Assembly (NCBI GenBank): GCA_949128115.1
Contig: OX421962.1
Location: forward strand, 36,045,745 to 36,109,744
Reading direction: 5' to 3'
DNA length: 64,000 nucleotides
DNA from: Anaspis maculata
Taxonomy: Eukaryota; Arthropoda; Insecta; Coleoptera; Scraptiidae
Part shown: positions 12,301-24,715 of the stretch, piece after piece
Layout of the letters: each line of letters begins with the position of its first letter
Numbering within the stretch: position 1 is the stretch's first letter
The notes under the pieces: model-generated
The model's database searches: none
What the model was told of the DNA's origin: nothing
Seen by the model: the letters and a program-made list of their open reading frames with translations, nothing else
Made by a program: the position numbers and the translations under genes

Positions 12301-15300
12301 AAAAGTTACAAACTTGTCGTGATCGGTTCTAAATGACTCAGGAAAAAAAAGAACACCTAGCCGAGCTTCGCTCCCCCACGAGCCCCCTTCAACAATGATC
12401 AACACTTTTTGTACCAAAATGGTGTCAGCGGGATGCAATGCGTCGAATTGCGATGTATTTGCATACAATGGATTGACGGATTTCATCCCCTCCATTCCAA
12501 GTTCCAATTTTTCACCCCCCTCCAATAACTCAAAACCCCCGGGTGCGATTTGTGACGATTTTGGAAATGTAGTAGAGCACTCAATTCTGAACAGAATATA
12601 AAATTTTCAGGACGTCCATATTTTTTCAGAGGTTTTGCCGATTTTCTTACTATCTTTCCTGTACTTATATGAACGTATTATTAACATCAAAAAGATTGGC
12701 AAACAGATTATGAAAAAAAAACTCGAAATTGTGTCCGAAGCCTCGGCCAGTTGTCGATAATTGCTATGTTAGTTTATGAAGTGGATAAAACCTCGGATAA
12801 AACAGAACAAAATTACGTTTTGTTGTTGTTATTAGATACCTTCTTGTGATAAACCAGACTGTGGCTCCTAAATGGGGCCACCTAAACCAAGTCCCCCAAA
12901 CGCGAGCCGAAACGTAGTTATTATCACAGCTCATTAATGTTAAGTCATAATCTCACGGAACATTAATTAAGTAATGATTTGCTTGAAATAACAAACTGCA
13001 CAGCTTGGAATTTTCAGCTCATGCATTTTCTGCAAAGAATACCTATAACTGTGTTTTTCGATGCGAAAAGAAAAACAGTTTTATTTGAAAATTACGTAAA
13101 GAATATTTTGAATATTATTTATGTTACAACTCCCATCCCGTGAATTCATCAGCAAAGCGTGAATAATGTCCTTGCTTTTAAATTTGGTTCACCGGGCATA
13201 TCGAAAATCTGAGAGTGCATAATCACAAACCACATCTTCGTTATTCAATAATTTGAAACGCAAATCATTAAGGTCACATCTTTTTGTGTTCTAGTGTCGG
13301 CTCTAGTACTTCCATTGCAGTGCAATACTTCCGGATAAGTACCGGAAGTTACGTAAACTTCATTTGGTCTATCATTTCAAATATTCATAACTGACTTACG
13401 AAATTACGACTCGGAGATTCGGAACACGATTGGTGGTGGAGGCGAGAAATTTGGCATATCTCTAGGTTGGATTGGTAATGCTTTTTTCTTGAAAATAAGC
13501 TATTACTGTTACTTTATGTCCATCTATCCGTTCTGTCGTCTAACTGCCTACTCCAACGAGACGGCTTCTTGAAGATGTCAAAAATAGGTCCAATTTCTTT
13601 TCAGATAATCAACATACAATGCGAAACTTTATACACAACACAACATGATTTAGTAAAAGCACCCTGCTGTACCAAGCATTACTGAAAATACTTCGACCAG
13701 ACTTGACTGCAATAAAAGTACGTTACCTATTATTATTAAAAATATTTACCTGATGCTTCGTCAAAGGGTGTGCAGTTAATAGTTCATGTCCATAGTGTAC
13801 TATTATTGCTAACATACATATTTGTATTGTTATCTTGGATCTCGCTGAAGCTTTCTTTGGAAATAGGTGCAATAATAATAATTGGTCTCGTAGTACATCT
13901 CCCTCTACAATACTCTTGGACCGTCTCTCAATGGGTGGCGCCCACCCGTCCTCACAATGGCCAAGTCAACCCACCCATGATATTTTAAATTACTGCATTT
14001 AAGTCATGGATTAACCCCCGGTAGCACAAAAGAATTTAATCATGAAATAGCTGATTGAGGATTTACTCTAGTGAGTTATAGGAAATGCCTGTTGACTGAC
14101 CACAGGAAATGCGTAGAAGTTGTGTGAACTGAACGTTTTTCTATAATTTTTTGTAAAATTGCGTTTCTCATTGGAAACCACATTGAAGTTCACAAAAAAG
14201 TGCTCAATTAACTATTCGATGATTAATATATATATTTTTGAAACCGGGGGTATAAGATAATTCCCTAGATGACTTGTAATTTTTGTCAAGTACTCAATGA
14301 TGTGAATTAATAGACAATGCATACAAGGTGCCCTAGTTAACTTGAACTCAATAAACATCTATTTGAACTGAAGTATGTAAGTACCTACCTACCATAATAA
14401 TAATTATGATGATGATAAAAACTAACGCAATTTTGAGCTTACTTTGCTAACACTTCAAAGAATAACACACGACTGTAATAAATCAAAATGCAGGATTATT
14501 TTATGGTGCAGGGTGTAAGTGCCTTGAAATTTTGCATTTTACGTGCAGATTTCCATGTGTTCATTCTCATACTTTATAACGTTACGTGTGACGGTTGCCT
14601 GATCAAATCAGAATGTGAAAGAAAATCTAAAGGACGCAGTAACGCTAAATTTGAATTTTACTATCACCACCAGGCCTTTATCTGGCGTGTGGTGACGAAA
14701 ATGGAACGATAATAAAACTGGTAATTTGTTCCTTTTATTTCAATCGGATTTATACTAGCATAGTGTTTTCCAGAACGTTTCAGGACGTTATGGCGTGCGG
14801 CTGTTAATTACACCGGTCTGAGTTATCAATAAAAATCAACCGTTTTGACAAACACGAGGCGTGATACTAGGGTCAGATCAATTTTTTTGAAGGCTCCGTA
14901 CAAATGAACGATGGAATAAAATCGGTGATGTCAACGTCTGGTCTGGTCGATGGTCGATTGAGACAACGACCATCACCAAGCGGAGAATACGCAAAGGAAT
15001 GTTATTAAAGAGCCCGTTAAGGAATGTGAACGTTCGCGTTATAGGAGGAAAGACAAACTTGTTTCTTCTCTTGTGTGTGCTGTGTTTTTCGTGGTGAATG
15101 TACACACTCCGCACACACACGTAGGTACTGTACGCAAGGTACATAAATAGGTTGATAAATCAATGGCAAAGAAACGCAACGATCAATTGATGAAAATTGC
15201 ATCGAGCCATATGACATTTTCACAACGTGATTTTATCCAATGCCGACGTGCATTCATGCCCCGTGAATATCACTGCAGATCGAGCTGCAGATTAAACATT

Positions 15301-16241
15301 TCATGGAACGGAGCATAAAACCTTTACTTTTGCTATACCTACTTTCATGATGCTCGTAGAAAATAAAAACTGCGCGCGGTGAAAGTATTTTTATGATCAT
15401 TATCAAAATGTCAGTTGCTATCTGTTTTTGCCGATTTTAAAGTTCATACGACTTCTCTTTATTTTGTTCACCCAGTTGTTTTCATTCAACGCAACTGGAA
15501 GTACACACATACACACACACTCACGCACAAAATTTCCAAAAATGTTAAGCTGCGATTTGTACCAAACTGCTAAATATTACCACAGGTATCATTTTCTGAC
15601 TTTCTGAATGAGTACTTATTTTTGTTCTTGTTTCCTATTTCAGAAATGGAGTTAATGTGGAAGGCGCCACTCACAAACAAGTAGTCGATCTTATCAAATC
15701 AGGGGGTGATATTTTGACCTTGACAGTGATATCAGTAACGCAACAGGTGAGAACATCTTCACATTCGAGAATGTTTTATTCTAACTAAAATTTGTTGTGT
15801 TACAGGAAGCTGAGAGGCTCGAACCAGCGGACGATAATCAAATGTACTTCGACTATAGCGAAAAGCGTTCCTTACCTATTAGCATACCAGACTACCATTA
15901 TAACGAACGAGGGGGTGAACGATACGTCGCCTTCAACATTTACATGGCCGGCAGACATCTGTGTTCGAGACGATACAGGGAATTTGCAAAGTTGCATAGT
16001 GATCTCAAGAAGGAATTTATAGGTAGGTAAATACCACCGAAGAATGTTCAAAAAATCACGTCCCAGTTCATTACCCGGGCACGAACTGCGGTAGGTCAAT
16101 ATTTGTTTTTCACATTTATTCGTCAAAAATATTGTTTGTTGTTCTGCATATTGTCACATCATTATCGCAGTGATGGAACATCGAGAGTCATTAGCAACTT
16201 GTTGTTTTTTGCAGTTAGTTTGTGTCTGCATTTTTATTATT

Positions 16242-16285
<44 letters not shown>

Positions 16286-19200
16286 CCACTTTTCCCTCTC
16301 TTTCCGGCTCTATCAAGAGGCTTCAATTCTTTTGCCTTTTTTTAAATATATATTTAATTCTGAATAATCAAGCCATTGGCAGCATTTCTATCAAGCTATT
16401 CGCAATGTTTCTGTTTTATCTACATTTTAAGAATAACATTAGTAGTTCATGTTTCCTGTTTTGTTTCTCGCAGGGTTCCAGTTTCCAAAGTTGCCGGGAA
16501 AGTGGCCGTTCACACTGAGCGAGCAGCAACTGGACGCCCGTCGCAGGGGCCTAGAGCAATATTTAGAAAGAGTTTGTGCCGTCCGTGTTATAGCAGAGTC
16601 AGAAGTATGTCAAGAGTTCCTCACAGATCAGGATGACGACAACAATAGCAGTCCTGTTGATCTTAAAGTAAGTATTTGATTTTCCGCACAGGGCCGATGC
16701 GCTGCAAGCGATATAAAGTGAATATTGCATCAGAAGAAAAACACTTGGTGATTTTGGAATGGGAAATGTATTTCGCGCAAAAAGATAAGCTGGAGGAAGG
16801 TCACTTCGGCTGCCGTTTTCAAGACTTGCCTCTATGGTTGTTGAACTTTTTATTTAGGTGCTTACCTTGTAACTACTATCAGGAATGTATCAAAAGTCAA
16901 AAATCTGCATCTCGTCTGGTAATGCATGAAACAAAGGTGTCCAAAGGTGTGAAATAGTGGTTCAAAAATATTCCCTAGAGGCACTATTCATAGGCCAGGC
17001 GGTATGTCGGTAAAATCACTACAGTCTGGAAAAAATTCCGACCAAATCTTTTATGGTGTCAAACTCTTTGTTAGGTCGGTAGGTATCTACCACTGAGTTT
17101 CCGTCCAAAAATGAGTTGTGCTGATTCCTCCACATCTGCGCAAAGGTAAATGATGCCCAAAAGGTGCAAAAAGAGCTGTTACACTCCCGTACTTTTTCGT
17201 TATATTTGCCTCAATACAAACTTACATCACCTGTGCCAGTCTTACTGTTGAAAAAATTTCTTTGTGGGGGTCAGATAAATCACACTTGAATGTTTTTCCA
17301 TGCAAGAAAATCATCGGGCAACATGTATTTTGGTTGTTTTATGATAAGTCGTATCCATTGAACCCATTTATGACGTTAAAATTTCAATAACAGCATTCTT
17401 GAAGATGTTACCCGCTAAGAAGTGAATATTTTTTACTGTCTGTTCAGTAGCAATTTTTTCAATTATACCAAACACCGTTTGTGAAAATATTATGAGGAAT
17501 GATAAGCTGAAACTGTTTTCTAACGATATTATGTCTGGCTTAACCGCGGCACGCACTTGAAACTCTAGAAAAACTGATTTCTTTTCGAGCTGTTCCGTTT
17601 CACCCACATGCGGCCGTGCCTACTTGACATAGACCGGACTGATTACACCAGCTTGGAAATGTACTCTTTCCAGCTTTGAAACACGACCATTATTAATCAA
17701 ATAATATATAATCCCTTAATAATCAATGTACAAAGTTTTAATAATAATGGTAGTGATTTAAAACTGGAAAGAGTACATTTCCAAGCTCGTGTAATCAGTC
17801 TATGATTCTAATAGGTCTATGTCAAATAGGCACGGCCGCACGCGGGTGAAATAGAGCACTTCGAAAAGAAATCAATTTTTCTTGAGTTTCAAGTGCGTAC
17901 CTCGGTTAAGCCAGACATAATATCGTTAGAAAACACTTTCAGCTTGTCATTCCTCTTAATATTTCCGCAAACGGTGTTTGGTAAAATTGAGAAAATTGCT
18001 GCTGAACAGGCAATAAAAAATATTCACTTTTTTTGTGGGCAACATCTTCAAAAATGCTGATATTGAAATTTCAACGCCATAAATGGGTTCAATGGATACA
18101 ACTTATTAGAAAACAACCAAAATACATGTTGTCTGATGATTTTCTTGCATGGAAAAACAATTAAATGTGATTTACATGACCCGCACAAAGAATTTTTTTT
18201 TTAATAGTAAGACTGGCACAGAGATGATGACAAATGTTTCCAATGTTTGCGTAAGAAATGTAAGTTTGCATCGAGGCAAAAATGATAGAAAAGTACGGGG
18301 GTTTAACAGGTCTTTCTGCATGTTCAAGACATCCTTTACCTTTGCGCAGATGTGGAGGAATCAGCACAACTCGTTTATGGGCGGAAACTCAGTGGTAGAT
18401 ACCTACTGACCTAACGAAGAGTTTGGCACCTCAAAAGGTTTAGTCGGAATTTTTTCTATCCAGAATGACCTATCACCTGGCCTATCAAACATGGTATAGA
18501 CATTGATTTCTATTTAAGATCCGATTGCACAAACGTGATAGGTACTCATCAAATTTTAGTTCTGTCCCAGACACCAAGAGTTTAAAAGTGGAATTAAATG
18601 CAAATCTTATTACTTCTAGGAAAGACTGTCATGGAAGTACAGTTGGGAGCGAAATGATTCATACGGCACCTCTAGGAAATCGGCTGGATTTCAGAAATAT
18701 TAGCAGCTTGGATTGTTCTTGAATGCCACTTTTGATTAGAGATTGGTCGTAATCAAAACTGGCATTCAAGAAGGATCTAAGCAGCTAACATTTCTAAAAT
18801 TCAGCCAACTTCCTAGCGGTGCCGTATGAATCATTTCGCTCTCAACTGTACCTACATAATACAAAGTACGTATCTCTAAACGATTATTGTGATACCACAA
18901 CGTGACCAACAACTGAGGTCGTCCTTATTCTGGCTATCAAACACTGGACCCCAGATTGATACCATGCGATTGATGAAATTTCCAAAAGCGACTGGGCTCC
19001 AAATTTGTAAAACCGGCGAGATTGAATTCACATGGGATTTGTCATGGCGGATGGCGGTATACATATTGCCGGTTTCAAAAATACGGACCCACAATTGTCT
19101 AAATGACTGAATATTTTGACATCAAAGGTTCAAAGCCAACTCCAAATGAGAATTTGTTTGATGGCATGTACTGGATTTATCGGGGGGAGTTGATGGAACA

Positions 19201-22200
19201 TACTTCCATCTGGAGCGTAGGCCTCGCTTTTGGAGTTTTGGACCCATTGTCCCACCTTTGTCTTCAAAAGCAAACAGTCAGTAAAATTATGAAAAAATCG
19301 GGGAAAGTCGACCTAAGTCTTTTTTTTAGCGGCACCCTTCCAACATGATTTTATTGATTTCATTTTGTACAAACTCTCACAAGATAAAATCAATAAAATC
19401 TGCATTAGACAAACTCTTACAAGATGGAATCAGTAAAATCCTGTTAGGAGGATGCCGCAAATTACGATTCAGGTCAGTTTTCTCCGATTTTTGTTGTTGT
19501 TGGATTGTCAGTTGCTGTGGTTTTGCTAATGAGGGCAGACAGGGCAGACCTCCTCAGACCAGCCAGACTCATCCAGCCACAATGTGGTACTTGAATGCTC
19601 TACGGTCGGTTCACTCAAGCACTGGGGCCGCCTAACGCACATGATTCATCGGGATTTTACCTTGGCCCCCACTAGCGTTAGTGCAGGTATATTAATACGT
19701 GGTGCCTATGCTGCGTCCCTGACTTGTCCGCCCCCTTGCCTACGCTGGCGCGCTCCTGACTTGTCCATCCTCTTGTCTACGCTGGCGGTTATCCTCTTCA
19801 CATTGCTGTACTGCCGGTTGCAGGAATAATACTTGGGGGCTTGCTGAAGGCCACCGGAGGGGATTTGTCAGCCAGTTCAGAATTAGATGGGACCGGCCCA
19901 GTGACCCCGCCCGGTCACCTATCCAATTTCTGACCCGGCTCCGCGCTGCTGCACACTCGACTGGAGCTGACACTCGACTATGTGATCCCCCTTGATGGCA
20001 TGTTATCTAAAACTTAAATAAAATGCAAACCGGCTTACTGCAAGGAACGAATATGATGGAAGTACAAAGTATAGCTCCAAACGATTATTATGCTACCACA
20101 CCTTGTTTGCAGGACACAGTTTATAGGGAACAAATTACTCTTATGGTGCGTTCAGTCAGCTTATTTAGCCGCAAGTTTTAATTTTAGTCGCAAGCGCAGC
20201 GACGCCCATTGGCTGTTATGGACCAGCCTCCTCAGAACAGCCAATAAGCGATGCAGCGCTTACGACTAAAATTAAAACTTGCGGCTAAATAAGCTGACTG
20301 AACGCACCTTTATCCCACTTTGATAGCCAAATAATCGCTTAGAGCTATTGTATTGTGATCGTGTATTTCCAATATTATCTTTGAGTAATCTGGTCTGCAT
20401 TCTTTTTCACTCTTAATTATTTGGTCTCCTATTTGGTATCGAACTAAAAGTTACCAAGTTTTATGTAATCGGGCGTCAATGTTTATACTCGTAAAAAAAT
20501 CACCAGACGTATTATAGCATAATTGCAACTAAAGATTAAAATAGCTCGGTTTTCTATTGTTCTAAAAGTTGCCAAATTTTTCAACTAATTACATTCTCTA
20601 GAAGCTGAATCAAGCACCTTACTAATCTTATCGACAACAACGAAATGATTAGAATAATGAAATTAATCATTAATAAAGTCGTGAGTACTTATTTCTTCTC
20701 TCTGTAGGATAAGTGAAAACGGATGCAATACAAACTTTGAAAATCCATTGCAATTTTTGAGCAAAGCTACCTATCTACTTCACTCTTAGTTTTAACAAAG
20801 TACTTTTTTTCAGGTATTGTTACCTGATAGAGACGTAATCACAATCGCATCGCGGAAAAACGCAAACGCCAATGAAGTTTATGAGACTGTAGTGAAAAAG
20901 ATCGGAATGAGCAAGAGAGTATCGAGGTATTTCTACTTGTTTGAAATTGTGGAATACAATTTCGGTAAGTTGAGAATAATTTGGAAAAAAAAAACAACAA
21001 TAATTTTGATTGTTGCAATTGCAGAACGAAAACTTCAACCGAACGAATACCCTCACCACTTGTACATTCAAAACTACAGCACAGCCACCAGTACGTGCCT
21101 GACCATAAGGAAGTGGCTGTTTTCCGTACCGAAAGAAATGGTCCTGCTCAACGACACCCAGGCTACCTCGTACATTTTCTGGCAGTCTGTGGACGAGGTC
21201 AACAGAGGCTACATAAACGCCGGCGAACGCCTGTATCAGCTGAAAGCCCTGCAGGACAACACCAGGGCGGCGGAATATCTGAAGCTGGCCCGGGAGCTGC
21301 CCGGATACGGGGACGTCGTGTTTCCGCATTGCGCCTGCGATTCGCGCAAAGATGGTCACGTAGTGCTTGCCATCGGAAGTGCCGGCATCAAGCTGCACGC
21401 TTGCAGGGAAGACGGCACGCTGGAAAGTCAAGTGGTCGTTCTGCAGTGGGATTCCGTGCGGCAATGGGAGGTGGACGAGGAGGGCATGGCGTTTTGCTTG
21501 AAGTACAACAGGCCCGACAAGACGCCCAGGTGGCTCAAGATTTTTACACCTTACGTGAGTATTTAAATAGATAGTTGAAAATTGAATGCTGGACGCGGTT
21601 CGAAGCCATAGGTAGCCAAATAGCTGCGACAGTTGTCAAGTTGAAACTACATTTTCAAGCCTCCCCAGGCGGAGTGGCGGGAGTTATTTGTGATTCCTCT
21701 CTTGTTCCGTGATTTTTTTCTTGGTTCTTTCCTAATAATTTCCAAAATCCTAATAAATAAATCAATAAATAAATAATTTTAATTATATTTTGTTACTATA
21801 CAGGGTGTCTCATATCATAATACACAATATTGCGCGGAAGTGGCGCTCCGACACGGATGTCATGCGAACTAAGAAAACGGTGACAAGTTATCATCGCGCA
21901 TGTTCAGGGCCGCTATTCTTAAATCGTGTGAGAAAAGTTCCTGGGAGTAAAATACATTCCGCAGTACACTGATGTCGCGAATGTTGCCTAAAATCGTGGT
22001 ACGGATTATATAAAACTCCCAGGGACTCTTCTCACACGATTGAAGAATAGCGGCCCAGAATGCGACAGTGACATTGATTTCTGTGTTTGACGTTGACATT
22101 TTGTCCAGTTTTATCAGCAACTTGTGAAGCCTTCCGATTTAAAATGGATATTCGGCGGTCGAAAAAGTGTGTGTCACTCAGAGGACCGACTGTCGCCACA

Positions 22201-23777
22201 CCATGCTGTCGTCAATACAATACATCACTGATTAAATAAAATGTCCCCAGACAATTTTGCGGTAAATTTGAATGTTATGGTTGAAGTGTTCCATGTTTTT
22301 CTTTATTTCGTAATTTGGGGCATTTGGGAATGACCCCTCACATATGTGCTTTCATGAATAGGTTGCGAGGGTTACACCGATTTTTCTATGTAATCACTTC
22401 TACTTGAAAACGACGCATAATCCATTAAGCTTAGTTTGAGAATCACCTATTTTACAGCGTAACATATGGAAGACTTAGAACGAATCACCTCGTTTTTCAG
22501 CGCATGCGCTAAGCGGTCACGCAATATTGTGTATTAGCGTGCAATACTTCACCAGCAGATTCTACGGCTGGAAATTTGAAAAAAAGTTCCAATAAACATA
22601 GGTCGAAAAATGCTTCATAAGTGAGCTACAGCCCTCTAAAAGTGGTACCCTGAAGATGGTTTTCATTTAATATCTTCGAAACTGTTGACAGCAGAATCAC
22701 GAAATTTTGCACATCGGCCAATATTTTCATGTCTAATAAGCAATGATAATATTTACAAAATTTTATCCAGAAATGGGTCAGACTGTGGGGGGTGGGGGGT
22801 AAAATCACCCCAACTTTTTCAAGTGTCGTTTTTTTGCAACTTTAGCATAAAATTATGAAACTTCAAAGCATTTTGCATGAAAAAGGTTCCCTTGTTTAAC
22901 TCCGATAGGAAGCACCGTTCTCGAGTAAAATCGATTTGAAAATTATCCTACATGTCATGAAAATTCATAATGAAATTACAAAAAGAAAAAAATTGAGCGT
23001 AGGCCATGAAACACGACTACTGTGTTTGGGAAAAAATGCGAATTAATTTGCCCTAGCAAATTCTGTATAAAAATCCAAATTCCACAAAAAAAATCAAGAA
23101 CTCTTTGAAGAAACAAAATACGATCAAAAGTCCAAAACCGGTTCGAGATATTGATATCCGGTTTCTAAAACTGAAGAGAAAAAAAAACGAAATTTTTCCT
23201 TGAAAAGTTCCATGACTTCAAAAATCAACACTTTTGACACTCCTTCCTTTGACATCCTGTATATCGTGGACAAATTCGATGGTGACGTAAGTCAACACAG
23301 CGTCTTGTAGCTGAAGAAAAGCTCTACCAGGCACCATATATATATATTTTTAATCTGATATTTTTTCCCAAAGAAATCCTTGCTTGAAATTGGAGCAAAT
23401 TTTGGTCTATGCTTAACTTTTGACGAGCCATTCACTTTACCATAAACTCTAGTCACTAGAGAATCATTTGAATCATTCCTCAGTTCCGCTTGAAAAACTA
23501 TGGTGTGACTCCCCAGAGGCATAAGATCCATTTCTCGTGGTTTTGTATCCTTTTTTTAAAAGGTAATTGTACGAACGGTTTCAGTGGGTTACTACAGGAG
23601 AGGAAGAGGTGGAGGTACGCGTCCAGTCAGTATGATGATTATAAATGAATGAATGATGATGCAAACTAGAGAGCTAACTTGAGCATGACCTTTTTTTTCC
23701 AATTTCAGTACTTGTATGTGATGGACTGTTTTGAGAGGATCGCCGAGGAGAGCAAGTGGCTGGACACCGGCGAATGA
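3346..23777 (+). CDS. SNX27: Sorting nexin 27 (PDZ-PX-FERM-like)
   Basis: Endosomal adaptor that selects PDZ-ligand cargo for retromer recycling to the plasma membrane. Seven coding exons, all in phase: 3346-3605, 15644-15746, 15806-16022, 16474-16667, 20814-20964, 21025-21554 and 23709-23777; 1,524 nt, 507 aa (human about 541). Residues 24-118 are the PDZ domain: GFGF carboxylate loop (35-38), the [19 protein letters not shown] stretch that in mammals contacts VPS26, and His97 starting helix 2 (class I type). Residues about 135-240 are the PX domain, with RRYREF (176-181), [10 protein letters not shown] and LDARRRGLE. From 259 on is the FERM-like module, with [24 protein letters not shown] and [12 protein letters not shown]. 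It ends [15 protein letters not shown]...DTGE. The start ATG (MADPETV) matches the usual amino end; the reading frame stays open further 5' but looks like leader. Shorter N- and C-termini than vertebrate forms. Introns 1 (12 kb) and 4 (4.1 kb) are packed with palindromes. Confidence 0.96.
4540..6244. mobile_element. Nested element with AGTAGGTTCACTTGTAC inverted ends
   Basis: Left end AGTAGGTTCACTTGTACCG and right end CAGTACAAGTGAACCTACT are imperfect reverse complements over roughly 38 bases. The element is 1.7 kb, sits inside the 4220-6721 copy, and contains a small palindrome (5291-5409) made of the same terminal sequence. No transposase ORF is seen. Confidence 0.65.
5291..5409. repeat. 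Small palindrome of element ends
   Basis: Two head-to-head copies of the GTGAACC...GTGATTCTAGT..GGCTGTGAGATTTTGTTT sequence form a ~119 bp hairpin inside the 4540-6244 element. It looks like either a solo pair of termini or a minimal deletion derivative that inserted into a relative. Confidence 0.75.
7811..7950. mobile_element. 140-bp MITE, TAA duplication
   Basis: The ends CGCCGGGTTGCTCACTTCGA and its reverse complement are near perfect over about 34 bases and are flanked on both sides by TAA (7808-7810 and 7951-7953). Three-base TWA duplications are typical of PIF/Harbinger-type MITEs. It lies in SNX27 intron 1. Confidence 0.8.
8283..8537. mobile_element. 255-bp inverted-repeat MITE
   Basis: The left arm TGCCGTGCTAAGC...GGGGTATCTACATTTTGATAAAT is matched in inverse by 8470-8537, ending GCTTAGCACGGCA; the arms are about 65 bp. 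The middle is unique and there is no ORF. The target duplication is not clear. Confidence 0.75.
8690..11057. repeat. 2.4-kb palindromic foldback element
   Basis: The sequence from TTTTGGCGTCAAATACAAAA near 8693 is mirrored by the end at 11057, and the mirroring continues inward to a centre near 10100 (for example CCTAGCAGAGCTTCG around 10630 and its mirror near 9575). Left and right arms differ by one extra 470-bp insertion (8806-9275). Related copies or pieces lie at 12213-12665, 43.5-45.0 kb and 58.4 kb. There is no credible ORF. It is wholly within SNX27 intron 1, so the pre-mRNA could form a ~1 kb stem. Confidence 0.85.
8806..9275. mobile_element. 470-bp palindromic insertion, TA duplication
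   Basis: Ends GTGATTACTTATTTTTCATC and its near-perfect reverse complement are flanked by TA at 8804-8805 and 9276-9277. The opposite arm of the host palindrome (10930-10941, ACTATAGTGT) shows the unoccupied site with a single TA, so this arrived after the host palindrome formed. The middle (9036-9130) shares about 95 bases with 21907-22004. Confidence 0.85.
11785..12066. mobile_element. Head-to-head MITE dimer, TAA duplication
   Basis: The element starts CGGCTCGATACCAAGTTGGG and ends with its reverse complement, flanked by TAA (11782-11784 and 12067-12069). It consists of one full ~137-bp unit (to about 11921) followed by a second, slightly shortened inverted unit. A single unit of the same family is at 39254-39392. 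The TWA target suggests PIF/Harbinger type. Confidence 0.85.
12213..12665. repeat. Single arm of the 8.7-11 kb foldback family
   Basis: From CCAAGTTTTTTCAAGTTAAC to the CCTGTAC near 12660 this matches, with divergence, one arm of the palindromes at 8690-11057 and 43.5-45.0 kb. The mirror arm is absent here. The span holds stretches of reading frame that are element sequence, not genes. Confidence 0.75.
12670..15640. other. Remainder of SNX27 intron 1, no gene seen
   Basis: AT-rich intronic sequence with no reading frame that shows splice-site support or recognisable protein similarity. It ends in a pyrimidine-rich tract and CAG immediately before SNX27 exon 2 at 15644. Confidence 0.6.
16243..16278. 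repeat. (CT)n microsatellite
   Basis: An uninterrupted run of CT dinucleotides in SNX27 intron 3. It creates spurious Leu/Ser frames that are not genes. Likely length-polymorphic. Confidence 0.97.
16990..18486. repeat. 1.5-kb palindrome in SNX27 intron 4
   Basis: The left arm from about 16990 (ATAGGCCAGG...) is matched in reverse by the right arm ending CCTGGCCTAT near 18485; arms are about 700 bp and roughly 85-90% alike by eye, centred near 17725. There is no conserved ORF. This is a foldback element inside a transcribed intron. Confidence 0.85.
18640..18848. mobile_element. CAGTTGGGAGCG MITE, copy 1
   Basis: Palindromic 209-bp element: TA|CAGTTGGGAGCGAAATGATT ... GAGCTCTCAACTG-like end|TA. 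The same family occurs at 37577-37766 with the same ends and TA flanks. The size, palindromy and TA target fit a Tc1/mariner-type MITE. Confidence 0.82.
18852..20150. other. SNX27 intron 4 remainder, no gene seen
   Basis: Intronic sequence with a locally higher GC stretch (19480-19980) containing short repeated CTACGCTGGCG motifs. Several open frames occur on both strands, but none has flanking splice sites plus a recognisable domain, so I leave them as non-coding. Confidence 0.5.
20154..20309. mobile_element. GGTGCGTTCAGTCAGC MITE, TTA duplication
   Basis: A hairpin of about 155 bp with ends GGTGCGTTCAGTCAGCTTAT and its reverse complement, flanked by TTA at 20151-20153 and 20310-20312. A second copy at 41499-41665 is also flanked by TTA. 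PIF/Harbinger-type by target site. Confidence 0.85.
21803..22536. mobile_element. Inverted-repeat element in SNX27 intron 6
   Basis: It begins near ACAGGGTGTCTCATATC; AATACACAATATTGCG (about 21820) is mirrored by CGCAATATTGTGTATT (about 22521). Inside is a smaller hairpin (21907-22056) whose left half is shared with 9036-9130. No transposase ORF. Confidence 0.65.
22630..23446. repeat. Diverged half copy of the 59.0-61.9 kb foldback
   Basis: The segment ending GGTCTATGCTTAACTTTTGA near 23437 matches the right arm of 59011-61867, including the TCAACACTTTTGACACTCCT stretch. Only one arm is well preserved. It lies in SNX27 intron 6. Confidence 0.75.
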
Positions 23778-24150
23778 CTGGAATCCAGTGTCCCCATAGA
23801 TTACTCGTAGCTATACATATTAAATTAATATGTCATTATACACTCTAAAATTATTTATGAACAAAATAAGAGATTTACAAAAGAGTATTGTCAACTACCA
23901 CCTATTATACATAAAAAAACCTACTAATTTCATGTGATTTTTATGTACGTACCTTGCTCTGGGACATGTTAATTATTTATTGTTGTTGAATTTTTTAAAT
24001 TTTTGCGATATTTTCGAAAGCACACAACGCATATAAAAACCACTGAACTACTAATATTAAATTTTAGGAAATCTAAAGAATCCATGTGATAGTTTGAAAT
24101 TAATTGTTAGATTAGTGTAAACAATAAACAAAATGTATATAAAATTAGAT
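23778..24150 (+). terminator. SNX27 3' UTR and poly(A) signal
   Basis: AT-rich sequence follows the SNX27 stop (TGA 23775-23777), with an AATAAA at about 24123-24128 as the best poly(A) signal. The convergent channel gene ends at 24716, leaving roughly 570 bp between the two 3' ends. Confidence 0.55.
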
Positions 24151-24715
24151 ATTCCATGTGATCATACACTTACTATTATTATCATGCACTTTTCATTACA
24201 ACTCTTGGACTGTGCGAACTCTCTATTATGTGTACTACATCCTCCTTTCCGTTTTTGTTTTTCTCACTGCCACTCTGGTTCTTCTCTTCTTTAGCTGGAC
24301 AAAAAAAGCTACTTAGCCATTAAATGTGAAAGTTGAATTATTTTATATTTTATGTGATACTACTTTTTTCGTTACTCTTCTAGTGCTAGTGTAGTGATAT
24401 ATTATTTCTCTTTGTATGATATTTTGTATATATTTTGCGCATAGAAAATTATCCTTAGCGTTAGCTCAATACCCTTTGGTTGATAGAGAACTTGTTAGCC
24501 TTAAAGCAAACTAGAATTTTTGCGACAACATGGCGTTTCCTTATATACTAAAATATTTATTTATGTTATTTGATAACAAATGAATCAATTTATTGTTAAC
24601 TAGCAAGTTAAGATTTGGCTGTTATGCACTAAATTCTAAAAATATATCTATACCTTCATGCGTGGGGTCTTAATAATTGACAGTAAATAAGACATCAATT
24701 TTATTGTAAGTACAG

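Noticed and set aside
16103..16520. Three overlapping Ser/Leu-rich frames
   Set aside because: Created by the (CT)n microsatellite in SNX27 intron 3.
20820..21464. 214-codon antisense frame
   Set aside because: Complement of SNX27 exons 5 and 6 plus their intron; the plus strand encodes the conserved FERM-like module.
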